From: Zygnema cylindricum
Taxonomy: Eukaryota > Streptophyta > Zygnematophyceae > Zygnematales > Zygnemataceae
Length of the DNA: 64,000 nucleotides
NCBI GenBank assembly: GCA_037447655.1
Contig: JBBHKE010002691.1
Location: 49,039 to 113,038, forward strand
Direction of reading: 5' to 3'
Shown piece by piece: positions 55,111-64,000 of the stretch (position 1 is its first letter; every line of letters begins with the position of its first letter). The notes under the pieces were generated by a model. That model made no database searches. It was not told the DNA's origin and was given only the letters and a program-made list of their open reading frames with translations. Position numbers and translations under genes: made by a program.

Positions 55111-57200
55111 GTTTAGTTTGAGCGTTAAGTTCGAAGATTATGTGTCAATTTTCTTTCATGTACGATGTTAAAATAACAACAAATATTCATTGTACTAAAA
55201 TTGTGGAAATTTTAGCTATTCTCCACGAATGAGTGGACGCAGCCTATTCTGCGCCTAATTCTAGGAAACTCCCTATTTTTTGGAATTTTCATTCGTCCGA
55301 AAAATGGAATATTCAACAAGCTAGTCTAACAATTTCTAATGGTGGTCAAGACTTGATTTCCGTCGCCAGCATTGCGCCAACGACATATCTGGGCACTTAG
55401 GCTTTGGTGGCGCTTACCATTACTGTTGGTTTTATCATTGATGATGTCCTTATTCTAGCTTAGGATGTCTCTAAGGTGGAGAAGGTCACTTACCATTTCA
55501 ACAAGCCCTCATTTCGGCTCGTGCACTTTTGCCCGCCAACGTTGGAAACCAGGCTCCACCTTTTCAATCTCTCAATATCTCATTGTTGAAAATAAATTTC
55601 ACCAACAGTATCAAACATTTGAACAAATAGTTGTTCTCGAATTTGAAACCTCTTAGGCGCTACATTTTTCTCAATCGAGTGCTCACTTACGTTTGTGTTT
55701 TATACCTGCTTTACGCTTATGTTTAGGTTTGTCTCACCCTCCACTATTACGAGAGGGGGCATTTGGTTTCCAACTAACCTATCGACTGAGGGATACATCT
55801 ACTTCAAAGCTCACATGGTGGGGAACGTAATGTTGCCCATAATTTAGTGTGAGATGCAATTATTGCCATAGTCGTTGAGGCGGGCTACATAGCCAAATGA
55901 GAGGTTCTCATTTACTCCCTCCTCCCCCCCATTTTATGGATTTTCGAAGCCCTCGAGTTTACTTGCTTTTCCACCATGGTGGTGGGAGTATCCTTGGTGG
56001 TGTGGTCCTCACGAATCCCATTGGGATGCACGTTTTATCTCAAGGGGCAATGCATATAAGTGTGGTGGCGCGAGAGGCAATGTCTACCAAGTAAAAAGAC
56101 TACGCTCAACAAGACCAATTGCATTTTTTGTCGCATTTGCAATGGAAATTTTCAGATACATAGACACGTTCTTCGATGAATTCCTCTACCACTGTGCGAA
56201 AAACAAGTTTGAAGCCAGGGTCTAAAGGAGTCATTGGGAGAGCCTTTTAGCCACCTTCTACCGCGAACGTGTACGGATTGCCCTTCAACTAGTGTAAGCT
56301 ACGCGCATCCCTTGATAGAGCACGGTGGTAGATGATATAAGGGTCTTCCACGTTTCCCACCGAGTAACCTGGCCCACATCCATGATCTACACGGCTGTGC
56401 ACCTTGACTTTTTTCGGTTGTTCGTAGACTCTTAACTTGGGCTAGCTCTTTTTGTAGGTGGTCGTGTTTGGTACTTTTGTTTTAAACATTGTTTTTGTCA
56501 ATCTTAGTTGTTTATTTCAATCTCTTATTTAGTCTTTATATATTTCTTTAGTTTTACCTTTTTTCTAGGAAAATGGTTTTACCATTGCTAATTTTGCAAT
56601 AAGGTTTTCCACTTCAAACTGCCTACTAAAAAATACTCATTGTACTCGGCAAAAGGATGGAACCCTAAAAAATGCGGAAAATTTTCCCAAGGATGGGAGG
56701 GCGCGGCCAAATATGCAAGTAATTTTTTGAATCTTTGCTACTCCCGATGATTATGCTCAAGACTATCTAACTAAGCGTGAACTAGTTATAAAATAGCAAA
56801 TGCATGGAATTGTTGCATTATTCACATGCGATATTTTGGTGAATTGTTCAAGGCATTCTTTTTGTGAAGTCGTTTTAGAAAAAAGACTATCAAGCTAAAG
56901 AGATGCAAATTGTTATCAAAAAGCTTAGATCTCGATCAAAAATGTCCACCAACTCATAATATTGAACGCCATGAATTGATACAAAGAAGAATGGTTGAAG
57001 TTGTCCATCCGTCTTCCATACCTAAAGTAAAGTCATTTGGAACCTCGACATCTTATGTTTCTTCACAAACCGGGTTTATGCGCAATACGCATAAGAAGAG
57101 TAGTTAATGGAAATGGTCTAATCAATTAGGTGAAAGTTCCACCAAGCACTTGAACTTGAAGGCCTACTACTTGATGTTTATTCTAAGTTCAAATTGTACG
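55111..57200. other. No gene recognised
   Basis: Short frames occur on both strands (e.g. 55897-56094 plus) but none has a motif. The sequence is less AT-rich between 55.2 and 56.5 kb and could be decayed transposon coding DNA downstream of the gypsy pol at 57.2 kb. Confidence 0.4.
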
Positions 57201-57285
57201 AGCCAATGTGGTTTATTTTCTTTTGCGTATGTTTTTTTCAGACTAGAAGGCTCTTTCAAGCAAAGATTTGTATGATTCCCAACCT

Positions 57286-58178
57286 TCAATGTATTAGCGA
57301 AAAAAGTACGGATAACAGTTTACTAACCTGACGACCTCCCATTTCACAAGACAACTTCAAAAGGTCTATGAGATGTTGACCCCAATTGAGTTTAACCCAT
57401 GTAGTTTTAACACCTTTGCGATGTGCATTGTGGATAGCGTACTCAACAAATGGTAAAAAGTCATCAGTGTTTTGATAATTTGGGCTTGGGATATATGTTG
57501 ACTTAGATCGCTTCGTTCTCAAATTTTCCAAATATCATCCTAAAATAGTGCAGTGAACTAAACATCATCGTCAATCGGAACCCCTTATCGCAATTCATGT
57601 ACCTTCCAGACGTTGTTCACATATAATGGGGTTGTCTCAACTATCGACAAAACCAAATACCTTGAAAAACGATGCATTAACTAATCAAAGTTATTGCAAA
57701 ATTTCACGACCATGAAATCAGTTACAACTAGATTCCATGCATATATTGGTCAGCAATCGTGGAGGATTCAATAAATTTTATGTTAATCAAAATTTCACTA
57801 AATTTGTAGGTATTTTACATTGTTATGCGTCAAAGGTACGTACAAATTACTTAACACCCATTGCAGTGGACGGTTGAATAATCAACAATTGGATGTGGTT
57901 TGTGTCCATGGATAACTAAACCTTGAGCTAATGAAGTGTCATCAAACTCTTAAATAATGGTTTTATGGTGCCCTCACTACCTTGGCGCAAATAACAACTC
58001 GTCAAACTAATGAATGCCCACTTTAATGTCGATCCAACATGTAGTGCTTGGTGCACAACTCCCTTGGGCAAATGAGTCTCAATATTCCGAATCTTCGCGT
58101 TATATGGATACACCTCTTTAGGTCAATCAAGTGAAGTCATTGAAGTAAAAGGTTGATATGTATCTTCTTAAACAAGGC
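57286..58178 (-). pseudogene. Gypsy-2 integrase remnant
   Basis: DDFLPFVEYAIHNAHRKGVKTTWVKLNWGQH (57.35-57.48 kb) corresponds to the late integrase core of Ty3-gypsy (LPFVEYAYN-AxH-xT-TPF-L-YG-xP). Upstream, LPKGVVHQALHVGSTLKWAF resembles a damaged zinc-binding region. No intact frame longer than 81 codons. Confidence 0.65.
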
Positions 58179-59194
58179 CTTAATCCAACGAAGATGTCGG
58201 TTGAGGTGAAAGAATGTGCTCTTCTTTTAAACATTGCAACTTTTTAGGTCGGACCGTCAACGGTGTTAACACAACGCTTAACATTTGCTTTATGTTGAGT
58301 GGATTTTCAACACTCGTCCGTTTTGTACAATATTGCAGCTCAAAAAAAAGACGTTGGATAAAGTGATTCGATTTATCTTTTTGACGAAATACATTTTCGT
58401 GTGCAAGAACAAATGTGTTAGGTTTGTGATCGGTTTTGATCACAAAACCTTGGTACAATTCCAGAAAGAATTGGCATACTCTCAAAGTGTAAACAATGGC
58501 TAAGAATTCTTGTTCAGTAAAAAAGTATGTAAATTCAATCAAGTTTTGGGTCTCAATTCAAAACCAAGGTGGCGACCATACTACAAAAACAAGCTATTTG
58601 GTGCATAATTGGAGATATTAACAATGCACTCATAATACTTCGATACATCCGCGGGGCGCAATGTTATAGCGTGAGTGAAGTTTTCGAATGTCTTTGTATA
58701 GTTGGCCGTTCATTCCCACGTGGTACTAGAACCTGTCAACTTTGTGAAGGATAGAACAAAAGTGGTGTAACCTTAGATGAAAGTCCTAAAATAATTAGCA
58801 AATCCAACGAGCGACCTCAACTTAGGACATCATTTTTAAATATTACAAATTATGTACAATTAAAAGCGTCTTTACATCTAGGCAAGTACAATGGCGTGTC
58901 AAGGTATAAGAGTTCAATCTTTTTAGAAAGCAGAGTAGCATTTATTGTTTGAAGAAAGTGATTCTTCTGCAAAATCTCTGGTACTTTTCTTTCATGTGCG
59001 TTATGGTCCTCCGCTGTGCGCCTAAACTTTAAGATTATGGGGCTAAATGAGCATAAACCTCCACGGGAGCGGCAGAACATGTTGTTCACCGCATTGTGGA
59101 ATGTTGCCATTACATTTGTGAAACCAAAAGAGAAGATCTTAAAATGAAAATGTTCAATTGACTTTTTGAGCCCGTTTGTTTGCATTTCAACCAT
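58179..59194 (-). pseudogene. Gypsy-2 reverse transcriptase and RNase H remnant
   Basis: On the minus strand: HFHFKIFSFGFTNVMATFHNAVN (RT, usually [13 protein letters not shown]), then a damaged catalytic box, TAEDHNAHERKVPEILQKNHF (RT thumb), LVGFANYFRTFI (RT-RNase H connection), and FTEQEFLAIVYTLRVCQFFLE plus VIKTDHKPNTF (RNase H). It is spread over several frames with many stops and is far more decayed than the chromovirus. No LTRs could be assigned. Confidence 0.8.
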
Positions 59195-60317
59195 CTATTA
59201 TCGAATCATAGAACAGCCCTACGCTAAGTCAAGGGACTTAAAGTATTAATTAACCTTGAATCTCCTCTAGAAAGTAAACTAGTTGTTGGTATTAAAGGAA
59301 AACCGCTTAGGATAGCCGATGGCCTTCCAATTGGTTATTCTTAGTGGAAGCTTAGGATATGTGGAGGGATTTAGAGATTCTTTGTAATAATCACCCCAAA
59401 AAAGGGTTTGCCATCGGTTGCCTATAGAAGAGGATAGTCTCTGGAGAAAGGTACGGAAATCAGGTAAACGCGAAAGAAAAAAAAAGGCTAATATTTTAAG
59501 CGAAACACGATAAAAAACTTGACTTATATGTAACTTCATATTTGTAGATACTTATGTGGAAGAATTTAGGGACGTGGTAAGTGAATTACTTGGGATTTAT
59601 AACATTTATGGGATTGTGAAGAGCTACATTGAAGGAAACAATGTATTGGTCATAGTGAAAGATTTTGAAAGATAGCTCAACATATTAATATTTGTCAAAT
59701 TAGTTAAAGTATTATCACAATTTGTTGATATTTTTGTTTTAGAAGGTTTAAATTTCAAACTTTCAGAATGAAAATTGATACTTTTTAAAGTGTCACATAC
59801 ATTATTTTAAACCTTATGAGATGCATACTATATCCAAAGTCGACCAAGTTCTTCCATTCTCTTCCAATTTGTTAAACTTTTCTTTTTCTATTTTTATATT
59901 CTTTTCGATGGTTTAAGTCATCGGGAAGCTGATTCGGGCGGTAGTGTCCTGTCGGCTAAAAGATAATGGAGAACGGGTTCTCCAAGAAGTCGAGATTCGT
60001 TGAAACGGTCCTTTAAGTGACAGGCGTCACAATGTCTTCTTGTGTGTACACTATTGCAAAAAAGAGTAGTGTTAAAAAGAATGCATGCAACTGGTCTAGA
60101 CTTCGGAAAAATGAGAAGACGATTCATTTACATCAACGATTTTGTGATTGCAGTTGAACAGTTAGCCAATCAACACATCACGTAAGTAACAGGATGCAGA
60201 TTTAGTTTTGCTTAATGCACATTAATGTCATAAATTATGTCATAGTTAATGTCATTAATGCCATGTGTCATAGGCATAAAATCACGTTTAAAGAAAAAAG
60301 TTGACTCTATGCAAGCA
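59195..60317. other. Unassigned; probably includes a copia LTR at the right
   Basis: No gene supported. Since a primer site and gag follow at 60318 and 60.8 kb, an LTR ending TGCAAGCA near 60317 is inferred. A short array of AATGTCAT words lies at 60223-60270. Confidence 0.35.
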
Positions 60318-60331
60318 TTATATCAGAGCAA
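60318..60331 (+). promoter_or_regulatory. Degenerate primer-binding site of Copia-F
   Basis: TTATATCAGAGCA resembles the TGGTATCAGAGCA initiator-Met primer site with two changes. Confidence 0.4.
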
Positions 60332-60679
60332 CCACTGTTCAGTTACTTCATCTTTGCAATCACTACTTCATTTTTTTTGTCTTTGTTATGCTTGATGACT
60401 ATTCTTCCTCATTCCTGTAGGATCTTAAGCAAAATAGTTTCACTTAAAATAATTCACAAAATAAAAATCATTACACAGCGGAAGCTCATAAAAGACAAGA
60501 AGAATATTCAGCCAAAAATATTTATAAGTGTTCTTGGCCGAAGCCTCTTTACATCATGTCTCTTCTCTTTCTTCTCTATCCTCTTTAAGTAATCTCTTAC
60601 TCCAATATCAAATCCTCTATGATTCGATAATGTAAGAGCGATTAATCGAATTTGATTTATTCGATTCGATACTCTGCAC

Positions 60680-60793
60680 ATGTACACTGTGTTGTTTTGA
60701 GACAACTGCTGGTAGTGAAGATGAAGAAGATGCAGCATGTACACTGTGTTGTTTTGAGACAACTGCTGGTAGTGAAGATGAAGAAGATGCAGC
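60680..60793. repeat. 57-base perfect tandem duplication
   Basis: The unit ATGTACACTGTGTTGTTTTG ... GATGCAGC occurs at 60680-60736 and 60737-60793, apparently without mismatch, so it is recent. Confidence 0.95.
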
Positions 60794-61187
60794 AGTAGTC
60801 ATCGTAGAACAAATCAAGAGAGGAAGCTTCCACAAATACCGATGGCTGAACAGCAACTTTGACAGTGCCGGATGGATAGGTATAATAAAAATGAAAGTTA
60901 ACACTCTCATCATGAAGTTACCAGACGAGTACAATAACATAGTGTACGGAGTACACAAAATGATTGGTAGTTCATAAAAGTTGAATACTGTGGTCCAGAT
61001 GATACTTGTGCAAGAAAATACCATGGAGATTAGGAGAAGAGGGAAGAGTGTTCAAGCTCTATTAGCAAGAGGGGACCGATGGGGGAAAAACCCGAAGAAA
61101 CCGTACAAAGGGGAAAGAGATCAGTCTCGAGGACCAAGGCCCCCAAAAGGCCTTTGTCATTCTTTGATTAGCAAACTCGTACTGTAA
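60794..61187 (+). pseudogene. Copia-F gag fragment (same family as Copia-A)
   Basis: Plus-strand frames give MKVNTLIMKLPDEYNNIVYGV and then MILVQENTMEIRRRGKSVQALLARG. These parallel KVNSLLMNLPDDYENIVNRV and ILVQENTIEIRRGGKSGQAL of Copia-A at 12.1-12.25 kb. The tail is basic (KNPKKPYKGERDQSRGPRPPKG), as expected before a zinc knuckle, but no knuckle or pol follows. This is a 5' fragment only. Confidence 0.7.
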
Positions 61188-61259
61188 TCAACCAGGGACA
61201 ATCAAAGAAGCAAGAATCACAAATGCAACAACATAACAGGGCACCTAAACCAACACTTC

Positions 61260-61800
61260 ACCGCGAATCGCTAATAGCGTTTATAACGCTATTTGCGCGC
61301 CCCAAAATTTAGACCGAAGTTCTCAAATAGAATTAATAAAAACCCTTTAAAAAACAAATTAGAGTAAATGATTTCCTTGAAAACCCCCAAATTCCCAAAT
61401 AGCGTTCATAACGCTATTTGTTTTTTGACGCTATTTATTTTATAACGATAATAGCGATTCACGGTGTACCTAACCAAATACAACATGTGGTCCATCGAGA
61501 TAGAGGTCCAACAATGCTCCCATGGACGGCGGCATCTCACCTTCCTCGAGTGGCCACTCCAAACTACACCGCCCATCGTTATTAGTGTAAAAGATTAATT
61601 AGTGTTCATGCGAAATGAAAATTAATAATACTAATTTATTGTAGGGTGACGTGGCGGATTTTGGTCCACTTCCTTAAATAATGTTTTTAACTCTATTTTG
61701 TGATTTTGGCCAAAAAAAGTTGCGACAAAATGAGTGTTATTAACACTAATAACGATGGGCGGTGTACTGAAGAGGTAAATTATAGTGAAATGAGGGTGGA
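61260..61800. repeat. Fragments of the ACACTAAT dispersed family
   Basis: Phrases such as GCGCCCCAAAATTTAGACC, GATAATAGCGATTCACGGTGTAC and TTATTAACACTAATAACGATGGGCGGTGTAC resemble parts of blocks A/B (22560-22620, 22970-23030) and of intron 10 of SPP (41095-41215). They look like pieces of one widespread repeat. Confidence 0.45.
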
Positions 61801-64000
61801 ACCTCCAGTTGGTATAAGGCATCTCCCACGTCGTTGGAGTGGATCCCCCTATTCGGCTTGTTGTCACTAGGCGAGGTGACGTCACAAATCAAAGGGGGAA
61901 CATTGCCATTAGTAATAAATGAACCTACTCAAAATACATATCGAAGCCCCGAGCATCCGATCCAAGGGGGAAAACATTGCAAATAATTCGTAGACCGTGC
62001 TAGATGGACCCTTTGGTGAAAGATGGGAGGAAGTGGTAAGTGCCTTAATGAAAGCATCTCGATCGAGGATAAGATACTCCGAAGGCTCAAACATGTGGAT
62101 AGGAGGGGACAAAGGGGTGGGAGTTGGTGGATGAAGAGGTCGAAGGACCTATATCGTAGCAAAGACCGAGGAGCAAAAGACCACAGAACACTGGTGGATG
62201 TAGGACCCAAACCGCCTAAGAAAACTCACCAAACTGAACAAGTGCCGAAAAGTGGATAGGACATCCGAAGGCTTAGGTGGACCACGACATGTAAAGGAAG
62301 GAGTAGCAAGATGACGCACGGAGGGCACAACTCATAATTTAATACGGCTAGATTCTTTTTATTACCGACAATTAACACAACGGCAAAATGGAACGATTGA
62401 TGTGGAAAATTTAGTTTGGAGCTGTTGTAGAAACTTACCTTTTTTTATTTTACTGATGTGGTAAGCATCTCGTCTGAGGAGTACGCTTGCAAGAGTGAAA
62501 CTCAAAGGAATTGTCGAAGGCCGGAACAAGTGGCGGAGCATCTGGTTTAATTCGATGTAAATGCGAAAAATCTTACGAGGATTTGACATGCCGTGAATCA
62601 TCTTAGAAAGGGAAGAGTGACTCAGGGAACGTGGACGTCTACAACATGCCATAGTTTCATGAGCCCCACTATCACCCCCGCGACTTAGTAGGGCAAGTAT
62701 CGAAAGAGAAAACATCAAAAAGATCTACCGAGGAGCGACATTGGCTAGATCCAGGGTAATATGGATCAAGGTAGGAAAGTGGTGTCTTGTATGAAAGTTC
62801 GCATGACCAAAAAGGTACGAGTGTGCAGTTGAGGACGAGGGATTTCCAAAACCTGGGCCCCTTAGGCATTGCGATCACGACAAAAGTCCAATCCTAGTCC
62901 TTGCTCAGAGGACCAAATTTAATTGAGTCATGGAGAGTGGAAGGTTTCAAAGGGATACTTACAAAGGGTTGCCAAGGATGACCAAATGACGACAACTCTA
63001 TTTATGAGGGACACAACCAACACCGGCCCCAAAACTGTTTTGACATTTGAAACATGCGTAATTTTGTTTAGGAGATTTGGGTGAAAGGAGAGGGAGAAGG
63101 GCGGAGAGGTGGTGACTAACATGGTCGAATCAAGAGGAAAATTTATGAAAGATGATACGTGATAAGGAAGTGAAATATATGTAACGGACAGTGAAAAGAA
63201 TGGTGTGGGAGGAAGAGAAAGTCCATCTTTTCTCAAGTTTCATGTCCAATTAGTACATTATAGAACGAAAGTACAGAACTCCACTTGAGACTGTGCAACA
63301 ACTTATATACAAATATTCCAAAAAGTACAATATTCTTTACCGCAATCCACATTTTAGCGGTAATGTACAAAACATTTTTTTTTTATTGGCAGAATGTGCA
63401 CCGTAAACATATAAACAAAAAAAAAAAGTGTTAAACCAATACATTCATTTTCGATAAGTCAAAAAAAGGTACATATTTGAGTAACCATAAGAGTGTACTG
63501 TTACACAGCTCTAGAAATTTGCATCAAACCATCTAGTGGAACTAGTCTTGAAGGAAAATCGAAACCATATTTAAAAAACACACCCAAAAAACTACACTTG
63601 TGATGAAAAGTTGATACTTCTCCTCGAAGTCCACTATGATGATAAGATTTTAATAAACAAGAATAAAGAAAAGCTAACTAAAATCCAAAAACACATGAAA
63701 AAGCATGAAGACACTAAGACAGGATTCACTACTGGAGAGAATGCAAAATTGTGGAGGAGAAGTCAAACTAAGTCAAACGCAGAGAGCCTCGCTTTCAAGC
63801 ACTAGAAATTCCTAGGGGGCAAATTGTTTAACAAAACTATATTACTTTTCTAAAAATTTCAATTTCTTTCTCGAAATTTCTCAAAAAAGTTAAGCTGTTT
63901 AACCCAGATACCGAAGCAAAACTCCATCATTTCCTAAAACAAAGCCTTGCTTCTCTCCCACAAACCTGCAAAGAAAAACAAAAAAAAAAACATAAATGGG
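61801..64000. other. No gene recognised
   Basis: Several overlapping short frames (61.9-62.9 kb minus, 62.02-62.26 kb plus) have no motif. At 63611-63805 a plus frame with NKNKEKLTKIQKHMKKH faintly recalls the copia RT stretch after YVDD, too weakly to call. Confidence 0.4.

Noticed and set aside
63611-63805. Possible copia RT fragment (NKNKEKLTKIQKHMKKH)
   Set aside because: The YVDD box is not readable and no neighbouring copia motif supports it.
1-64000. tRNA, rRNA or CRISPR loci
   Set aside because: No cloverleaf with intron-free anticodon and T-arm, no rRNA core and no regular spacer-repeat array was found by eye; the periodic arrays are microsatellites or exon-edge ladders.

Overview
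The window looks like nuclear DNA of a streptophyte (land plant or charophyte-grade alga). The strongest evidence is a multi-exon signal peptide peptidase gene that reads like plant SPP. Ty1-copia remnants, a chromovirus-type Ty3-gypsy element with an initiator-Met-like primer site, hAT-type elements and long microsatellite-filled introns agree with this. I cannot name the species. A large, repeat-rich genome is implied, and almost everything outside two genes is transposon-derived or noncoding.

Layout. 1-12.7 kb: a decayed Ty1-copia element (Copia-A, minus strand), split by a complete 7.3-kb chromovirus at 4550-11871 and by a dispersed repeat (R1). The chromovirus landed inside the copia protease active-site codons and has perfect GCCAG target duplications. 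It carries an extra, intact 371-codon ORF between the chromodomain and the 3' LTR. 12.8-21 kb: a second R1 copy, a decayed proline/serine-rich ORF that may come from a LINE, and parts of two more copia elements (Copia-C and Copia-B). 22.2-34.8 kb: two direct copies (blocks A and B) of a roughly 3.4-kb segment, each interrupted by different material; block B carries a hAT-like MITE whose empty site is preserved in block A. Between the blocks (27.6-29.8 kb, minus) lies a small predicted secreted-protein gene built from serially duplicated exons. 35-39.4 kb: a copia 3' fragment and a decayed lysine-rich ORF.

40.19-48.35 kb (minus): signal peptide peptidase. Ten exons join with GT-AG borders and consistent phase, and all three catalytic motifs (YD, GLGD, PAL) and a dilysine C-terminus are present; only the first exon was not found. 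Its introns are the most unusual part of the window. Several begin at the 5' splice site with polypyrimidine microsatellites on the sense strand, and sequences at the exon edges of exons 2, 3 and 5 are repeated outward into the introns as degenerating ladders.

49.8-51.2 kb: purine tracts with a 34-base G run, a heptamer array and four overlapping TGACGTG boxes, upstream of the SPP gene. 51.3-55.1 kb: GTAC-rich dispersed repeats, an inverted-repeat pair and a second, larger hAT-like element. 57.2-59.2 kb: a heavily decayed Ty3-gypsy pol. 60.3-61.2 kb: a copia gag fragment. The remainder has no gene I can support.

Recurring theme: short tandem duplications (18-57 bp) occur in retroelement coding DNA, in block A but not block B, and at exon borders of two unrelated genes. 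This suggests a local or genome-wide tendency toward short tandem duplication.
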